Origin: Synergistota bacterium
Lineage (GTDB): Bacteria > Synergistota > JAGHAJ01
Assembly: GCA_021161545.1 (NCBI GenBank)
Contig: JAGHAJ010000097.1
Coordinates: 1-6,343, forward strand
Direction: 5' to 3'
DNA length: 6,343 nt
The first letter of the stretch is position 1, and each line of letters begins with the position of its first letter. Under the pieces are notes generated by a model. The model had not been told where the DNA came from. It made no database searches and was given only the letters and a program-made list of their open reading frames with translations. This document shows positions 4,576 to 6,343 of the stretch, piece after piece. The position numbers and the translations under genes are program-made.

Positions 4576-6343
4576 GCTGTCAGTTTTACCTCCGTGGTAA
4601 CACCATATGATTTTCTTTCTTTGAACTCCTCTTGTTTTCCGCTATTCCATGTAGATACAGGCCTGTAGTAACCGACGACTCTTGAGTAGACTTCTGTTTT
4701 TGTGCCACATATAGGGCATTTCCAATGTTCACCAGCTATGTACCCGTGCTCAGGACATATGGAGAATGTTGGAGTTATGGTCATGTACGGTATTCTGAAC
4801 CTTTCGAAGGCCCTTCTTACAAAGAGTTTTGCTGCTTCAGGTGTTGGAGCCTCTCCGAGGAATGCATGGAAAACTGTTCCGCCGGTGTACAGGGTTTGCA
4901 GGTCATTTTGGTGTTCTAATGCTTCGAATGGGTCATCTGTAGCACCTACTGGGAGAAATGTAGAATTCGTATAGTAAGGTGTGTTCTGTCCGGCAGTGAT
5001 TATATCGGGGTATTTATCTTTATCGTGTTTTGCAAGTCTGTAGCTTGCACCTTCAGCTGGTGTAGCCTCGAGGTTATAGAGGTTACCTGTTTCTTCCTGA
5101 AAATCAGATAGTTTTTCTCTCATGAATTTAAGTACTCTAACGGCGAAGTCTTTACCCTCAGGATGAAGGATGTTGACGCCAAGGAAGTTGAGGCATGCTT
5201 CGTTCATACCAATGAGTCCTATAGTAGAGAAATGGTTATTGAAGTTTCCGAGATACCGTTTTGTATAGGGTAAGAGTCCTACTTCGAGACTTCTATTGAC
5301 AACTTTTCTTTTTATCTCAAGTGATGTCTTTGCTATTTCCATGAGTTTTGAGAGTCTATCGAAGAATTCGTCTTCTGTTTCGGACAGGTACCCTATTCTT
5401 GGCATGTTTATAGTGACAACACCAATAGACCCTGTCTTATCTGCAGAGCCGAACAGTCCTCCGCCTCTCATTCTTAGTTCTCTGACGTCCAGTTGCAGGC
5501 GGCAGCACATGCTTCTTACATCTCCCGGTTTAAGAGAGCTGTTTATAAAGTTCTGGAAGTATGGGACACCGTATTTAGCTGTCATTTGCCAGAGCAGTTT
5601 TGTATTTTCTGTGTCCCATGGAAAATCTTTTGTAATGTTGTATGTAGGAATAGGGAAGGAGAATATCCTGCCTGTGTAGTCACCTTCGAGCATGACTTCA
5701 ATAAATGCTCTGTTTATCATATCCATTTCTTTCTGGTAGTCTCCGTAAGTTCCAAGTTCGTCTTTTTCTTCTCCGCCTATGATGACTGTACGGTCTTTCA
5801 TGTCTTCTGGTACTGTCCAGTCGAAGGTGAAGTTTATAAACGGTGGTTGTGATCCCCACCTTGATGACACATTCATAGCGAACACCATTTGTTGTATGAG
5901 CTGTTTTACCTGTGTGTAGTCGAGTTTGTCTGCTCTTACAAATGGAGCAAGGTATGTATCAACAGAATTGAATGCTTGTGCGCCTGCGAATTCCATCTGC
6001 ATAGTTCCGAGGAAGTTTACCATTTGCCCTGTGAGGGCGGACAGGTGTTTTGCGGGACCGCTGTTTATTTTCTCTGGTATACCCCCAAACCCATCTCTTA
6101 TAAGGTCTTCTATGGACCATCCGGCACAGTACGCTGTGATGCCGTAAGAGAGGTCATGTATGTGTATATCTGCATTGATATGTGCGTTTCTTACCTCATC
6201 TGGATATATCCTGTTTAGTGTATAGTGGGCGAGTACAGACCCTGCTGTATGGAGCATAAGTCCTGAGTATGAAAATGCGGAGTTGGAATTTTCCTTGGTT
6301 CTCCAGTCTTTTTGTGATATATAATCAGAAACAAACTTTTCTA
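4572..6343 (-). CDS. nrdD: Anaerobic (class III) ribonucleoside-triphosphate reductase, N-terminus outside window
   Basis: The frame is open to the window edge. The ATG at 6257 is internal: 28 further codons upstream encode conserved sequence (YISQKDW, KENSN), so 589 C-terminal residues are visible and the N-terminal part, normally with an ATP-cone regulatory domain, is missing. The enzyme reduces ribonucleoside triphosphates to deoxy forms by radical chemistry in the absence of oxygen. Numbering visible residues, DIHIHDL (58-64) leads to TAYCAGW with Cys72, which corresponds to the first active-site cysteine. SMCCRL has Cys279-Cys280, the region of the thiyl-radical cysteine. A zinc-type site C-x2-H...C-x2-C is formed by Cys529, His532, Cys542 and Cys545. 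The glycyl radical site is Gly557 in RVVGYYRPV, followed by the usual WNSGKQEEF tail. All catalytic landmarks are present, so the gene looks intact. It is the first gene of the nrdD-nrdG pair; its promoter lies outside the window, so control (for example by NrdR) cannot be judged. Confidence 0.97.
   Translation of the reverse strand, partial: EKFVSDYISQKDWRTKENSNSAFSYSGLMLHTAGSVLAHYTLNRIYPDEVRNAHINADIHIHDLSYGITAYCAGWSIEDLIRDGFGGIPEKINSGPAKHLSALTGQMVNFLGTMQMEFAGAQAFNSVDTYLAPFVRADKLDYTQVKQLIQQMVFAMNVSSRWGSQPPFINFTFDWTVPEDMKDRTVIIGGEEKDELGTYGDYQKEMDMINRAFIEVMLEGDYTGRIFSFPIPTYNITKDFPWDTENTKLLWQMTAKYGVPYFQNFINSSLKPGDVRSMCCRLQLDVRELRMRGGGLFGSADKTGSIGVVTINMPRIGYLSETEDEFFDRLSKLMEIAKTSLEIKRKVVNRSLEVGLLPYTKRYLGNFNNHFSTIGLIGMNEACLNFLGVNILHPEGKDFAVRVLKFMREKLSDFQEETGNLYNLEATPAEGASYRLAKHDKDKYPDIITAGQNTPYYTNSTFLPVGATDDPFEALEHQNDLQTLYTGGTVFHAFLGEAPTPEAAKLFVRRAFERFRIPYMTITPTFSICPEHGYIAGEHWKCPICGTKTEVYSRVVGYYRPVSTWNSGKQEEFKERKSYGVTTEVKLTA
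4588..4593 (-). promoter_or_regulatory. Shine-Dalgarno site for nrdG inside nrdD
   Basis: On the - strand GGAGGT precedes the nrdG ATG by 12 bases, within the last codons of nrdD. The motif is perfect but the spacing is longer than usual. Together with the ATGA overlap it suggests that nrdG is translated both by reinitiation and from its own site. Confidence 0.55.

Noticed and set aside
4702-4974. Open frames on the + strand opposite the zinc-site region of nrdD, with several Cys codons
   Set aside because: The Cys-rich look is a by-product of reading the complement of nrdD; there is no domain and no ribosome site of note.
5296-6218. Several open frames on the + strand across nrdD (5296-5679, 5493-5852, 5889-6218, 5926-6147)
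   Set aside because: They are antisense to strongly conserved nrdD codons, overlap one another in different frames, and show no recognisable domain.
4572-6257. NrdD starting at the ATG at 6257
   Set aside because: The frame continues to the window edge with conserved NrdD residues upstream of that Met, so the gene is truncated by the window and does not start there.

Overview
The window is almost entirely protein-coding: six genes on two converging strands, with no gap between genes longer than about 13 bases. No RNA gene, mobile element, CRISPR array or long repeat was found. The organism looks like an anaerobic bacterium, because it carries a class III (oxygen-sensitive, glycyl-radical) ribonucleotide reductase with its activase. 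The sequence is AT-rich by eye, coding strands are purine-rich, and Ile ATA and Arg AGA/AGG codons are common. That codon style is often seen in thermophiles, but it does not fix the phylum. Bactofilin plus a DUF3084 protein fits several deep-branching or Firmicutes-like anaerobic lineages; I cannot name one.

Left part, + strand (1-3886): a tight four-gene run. It begins with the 3' end of a bactofilin gene (1-267), a beta-helical cytoskeletal polymer. Next is a DUF3084 protein (280-1353) with two membrane helices and a coiled coil. Then comes a 5-oxoprolinase B-C fusion (1363-3093) and the 5-oxoprolinase A subunit (3098-3886), which starts with TTG behind a perfect Shine-Dalgarno. The spacers are 12, 9 and 4 bases, so co-transcription is likely. 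The first two genes look like an envelope/cytoskeleton pair. The last two should together form an ATP-dependent 5-oxoproline (pyroglutamate) to glutamate hydrolase that removes a damage product of glutamine and glutamate.

Right part, - strand (3883-6343): nrdD (5' end outside the window) followed by nrdG, overlapping by the four bases of an ATGA junction. NrdG uses SAM and an iron-sulfur cluster to install the glycyl radical on NrdD, which then reduces ribonucleotides to deoxyribonucleotides without oxygen.

The two transcription units collide exactly: the stop codons of pxpA and nrdG share a TTAA, which sits at the loop of a short hairpin. The most unusual point is the C-terminus of the PxpBC fusion. 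It ends in a roughly 20-residue tail resembling the first beta-hairpin of a biotin carboxyl carrier domain, with nothing of the rest of that domain.
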